Shown piece after piece: positions 61,978 to 64,000 of a DNA stretch of 64,000 nucleotides (its first letter is position 1; each line of letters opens with the position of its first letter). Below the pieces are notes generated by a model. It was not told where the DNA came from. It made no database searches and worked only from the letters and a program-made list of their open reading frames with translations. Source of the DNA: Paenibacillus solanacearum. GTDB taxonomy: Bacteria > Bacillota > Bacilli > Paenibacillales > NBRC-103111. The translations under genes were made by a program, and so were the position numbers. Where the stretch lies: the NCBI RefSeq assembly GCF_910593845.1, contig NZ_CAJVAS010000014.1:1-64000 (forward strand), read 5' to 3'.

Positions 61978-62072
61978 GATGAACTCCCATTTCGTATGTT
62001 TATAACAACTCAATTATAGTAATGCAGCGATCAACGGCTGTCATGTTATAAAATATTCCAGTTGGGGGCCCT

Positions 62073-63626
62073 TTACGTGAACATTTTCCGTATGACGGGA
62101 AAGCGCTGAACGTCGTTCCGTTTGACGGTATTCGTCGCAAGCAGCGAAACAATATAGGCCAGCAGCGCGACGGAGATTGAGCCGATCACCGACAGCAGCA
62201 GCGTATAACCCGCATCCTGCATCCAGACGAACGCATGATGACCGATCAGCACCATTGCAGCCAAGCTGAGCGCTACCTTGAACCACGTCCGAATGTCCAG
62301 CGTGAAGCCGATGCTCTTGGATAGCGACAAAAAGTTAAGCATCGTAATCAGGCAAATGCCGATATTCATTCCCCAGATGATGCCGTGAATGCCCATGATG
62401 CTGCCGAGTGCAAAGATCGCGATCGCCTTGACGATCGTCGTGGCGATAAAGTTTTTCATCACTGTATTGACCAGCCCGAGACCGATCAGCACCGCATGCA
62501 GCGGCGGTTCGAAATATTGCAGCAAAAAAATCGGCGCCAGCAGCTTCAAAAACTCTCCCGCCTGCTCCATATGATATACTGCGGTCGTCAGCGGAAACGC
62601 CCACACATACAGCACGGCCGTACAAGGCGCCCCGATGATCAGCGCGATGCGGATCGCCTGGTCTAGCCGCTGATGAATCAACTGCCCGTTCCCTTGCGCC
62701 TTTGCCTCGCTAATCGCCGGGATGAGCGCCGTGGAGAGCGAATGCATGATGAAGCTCGGGAACACGAGCAGCGGGAACGTATAGCCGGCGAGAAGCCCGT
62801 ACTGCTTCGTCGCCACGACCGCGCTGATGCCCGCGATGGCCATGCTCTTCGTAATAATGAGCGGCTGCAGCGCCCGGTAGATCGAATGAATGAAGCCCTG
62901 TCCCGTCGTCGGCAGCCCGATTTCGAGCAGCTCGACGAGCGTCTTCTTCTCCTCGCGCCATCGCGGGGAGAAGCTTTGCCGTTCCCGCTTCCTCCGGTGA
63001 ATCTGCAGCATCAGCATCAAATACAACAGGCCTGCGCCTTCGCCAATGACCGTGCTGATCATGGCGCCCGCAGCCGCATACTCAATGCCAAACGGCAGCA
63101 AATATTGGACGAGTGCGGCGATCAAGGCGATCCGGATCACTTGCTCCACAACATCCGAGACGGCGAGCGGGCTCATCTGCTGCTTCCCGCCAAAATAGCC
63201 TTTGATGACGGAAGACACCGCCACCAGCGGGGCGATCGGAATAATCGCGAGCATCGCGTAATACGCTCGCGGATCCGATAAAATCCATGCTGACATCAGC
63301 TTGGCCCCAAAAAAGGAAAACAGCGTCAGCACGATGCTGATCGAGCCCGTGATCGTGAGGGAGACGGTCAATATCCGTTTCACTTTGGCCTGATCGTCCC
63401 GCACTTCCGCTTCGGCCACCAGCTTCGATATCGCCACAGGCAGTCCCAGACTGGTGAGCGTGACGATAATCGGTACGAGCGGCTGCGCGATCATCATCAG
63501 GCCGATGCCTTCGGGGCCGAGATACCGCGCCATCACTATGCTGTTGACGAATCCGAGCATTCTCGTAATGAACGCCGATATCGTTAAGATGACTGTTCCT
63601 CGCACGAAAGACTGCTTGTTGCGCAA
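62073..63626 (-). CDS. spoVB: SpoVB-like polysaccharide flippase (MOP superfamily)
   Basis: A 517-residue membrane protein with about fourteen helices. It opens with FVRGTVILTISAFITRMLGF then VNSIVMARYLGPEGIGLMMI, the family's typical start, followed by SLGLPVAISKLVAEAEVRDD. SpoVB flips lipid-linked precursors for spore cortex synthesis, and members also serve other cell-wall precursors. The TTG start at 63626 follows AGGGGGTG. It is single, 95 bases upstream of the NSS gene on the same strand, with no terminator seen between. Confidence 0.88.
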   Translation of the reverse strand: MRNKQSFVRGTVILTISAFITRMLGFVNSIVMARYLGPEGIGLMMIAQPLVPIIVTLTSLGLPVAISKLVAEAEVRDDQAKVKRILTVSLTITGSISIVLTLFSFFGAKLMSAWILSDPRAYYAMLAIIPIAPLVAVSSVIKGYFGGKQQMSPLAVSDVVEQVIRIALIAALVQYLLPFGIEYAAAGAMISTVIGEGAGLLYLMLMLQIHRRKRERQSFSPRWREEKKTLVELLEIGLPTTGQGFIHSIYRALQPLIITKSMAIAGISAVVATKQYGLLAGYTFPLLVFPSFIMHSLSTALIPAISEAKAQGNGQLIHQRLDQAIRIALIIGAPCTAVLYVWAFPLTTAVYHMEQAGEFLKLLAPIFLLQYFEPPLHAVLIGLGLVNTVMKNFIATTIVKAIAIFALGSIMGIHGIIWGMNIGICLITMLNFLSLSKSIGFTLDIRTWFKVALSLAAMVLIGHHAFVWMQDAGYTLLLSVIGSISVALLAYIVSLLATNTVKRNDVQRFPVIRKMFT

Positions 63627-63682
63627 TGACGTGCACCCCCTGTCTAACCCATTGTATGATGGACAAAGGGGGGAAATAACAA

Positions 63683-63712
63683 AAATTTGAGCAGGCCAGC
63701 GTCAGCCTGCTC
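63683..63712 (-). terminator. terminator of the DUF3892 gene
   Basis: GAGCAGGC (63689-63696) pairs with GCCTGCTC (63705-63712), with AAATTTTTG following on the minus strand. It separates the DUF3892 gene from spoVB. Confidence 0.75.
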
Positions 63713-63737
63713 ATGGCGTCCAAGCGAACGGCTGGGA

Positions 63738-64000
63738 TCAGAACCGGGGCAGATTGGACAAATTATTGCTCGGATCGCCGTCGGGATACGAGCGCAGCGT
63801 CTTCTGCCCTTCGCGGTTTTTCCCCGTGTTGACGTCTTCGATCAGACCGGCTTCCGCCATGCCGATCGCCGTCGCGACGTCCGCCACCGAGCCGTCCTGG
63901 AATTTCACCGCGGCAATGCCGCCGCCTTCGTAATGAACCGCCTGAATGATCGCCTTGTTCGGGTCGATCGTGTGCGGGCCTTTGCCGTACTGCGTCCCGT
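63738..64000 (-). CDS. DUF3892 protein, 5' end outside the window
   Basis: The last 87 codons of a leftward gene that runs off the right edge. The reading frame gives AIIQAVHYEGGGIAAVKFQD, then DVATAIGMAEAGLIEDVNTG and TLRSYPDGDPSNNLSNLPRF before the stop at 63738. This is the small DUF3892 domain: an IxxVr..gg.I.a.k..dG strand pair, a helix, then the NVGkNRdGe..LRS.PDGdpsNNLdnLP end. Function is unknown; such proteins are common in Bacillales. The start codon is not in the window. Confidence 0.8.
   Translation of the reverse strand, partial: GTQYGKGPHTIDPNKAIIQAVHYEGGGIAAVKFQDGSVADVATAIGMAEAGLIEDVNTGKNREGQKTLRSYPDGDPSNNLSNLPRF

Overview
The window looks like chromosome from an endospore-forming Bacillota of the Paenibacillus type. 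It carries a gerB-gerA-gerC germination operon, a spore-coat CotS-like kinase/glycosyltransferase operon and spoVB. Ribosome-binding sites are strong and GGAGG-like, there are TTG and GTG starts, lipoproteins carry Gram-positive lipoboxes, and family 1 sugar-binding lipoproteins and GNAT acetyltransferases are frequent. From about 3 kb onward the DNA is GC-rich. The first 3 kb is clearly more AT-rich and holds fragments, a frameshifted gene and a tandem repeat, so it reads as a decayed accessory segment.

Layout. 0-3.2 kb: small ORFs, a broken surface-protein gene, an SRPBCC protein and a 47-bp higher-order tandem repeat. 3.2-15.6 kb: a plant-glycan locus. Leftward run sugar-binding lipoprotein, NHL propeller protein and a GH78 alpha-L-rhamnosidase; rightward run an AraC regulator, a PHP phosphatase and a GH2 beta-galactosidase; a second binding lipoprotein follows. 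16-24.7 kb: small regulators and membrane proteins, a GH88 remnant, an Eis-like acetyltransferase, HtrA, an unusual carbamoyltransferase with ARG boxes and a coupled GNAT, and a Gln/Asn-rich lipoprotein. 24.9-32 kb: a third binding lipoprotein, the spore-coat operon, and a fused 2-oxoacid:ferredoxin oxidoreductase alpha subunit without its beta partner. 32-38.7 kb: an ABC-2 exporter, Nudix, PAP2 and VTT proteins, and a two-gene ankyrin operon whose first protein starts with a ribbon-helix-helix domain and whose promoter carries a perfect palindrome. 38.8-45 kb: germination operon, PucR regulator and a PyrE. 45-50.7 kb: an ADP-ribosyltransferase-like unknown, a truncated haemoglobin, and a five-gene YtrA-type ABC operon with an inverted-repeat operator. 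51-56.2 kb: binding lipoproteins four and five, DinB, WYL regulator and a YecD-like hydrolase. 56.5-64 kb: GNAT, aspartate-semialdehyde dehydrogenase, HAD, an AadA-like nucleotidyltransferase beside a THEP1-like NTPase, an NSS transporter, SpoVB and a partial DUF3892 protein.

The glycan theme (GH78, GH2, GH88 remnant, five binding lipoproteins, three cre-like sites) suggests a plant-litter or rhizosphere life with pectin-type side chains as food under CcpA control. None of the five binding lipoproteins has permease genes beside it. The most unusual points are the RHH-ankyrin operon with its apparent self-operator, the ArgR-box-controlled carbamoyltransferase with altered substrate motifs, a palindromic motif shared by two lipoprotein loci 40 kb apart, and the dimeric tandem repeat. 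All functions are read from sequence by eye; no database search was possible.
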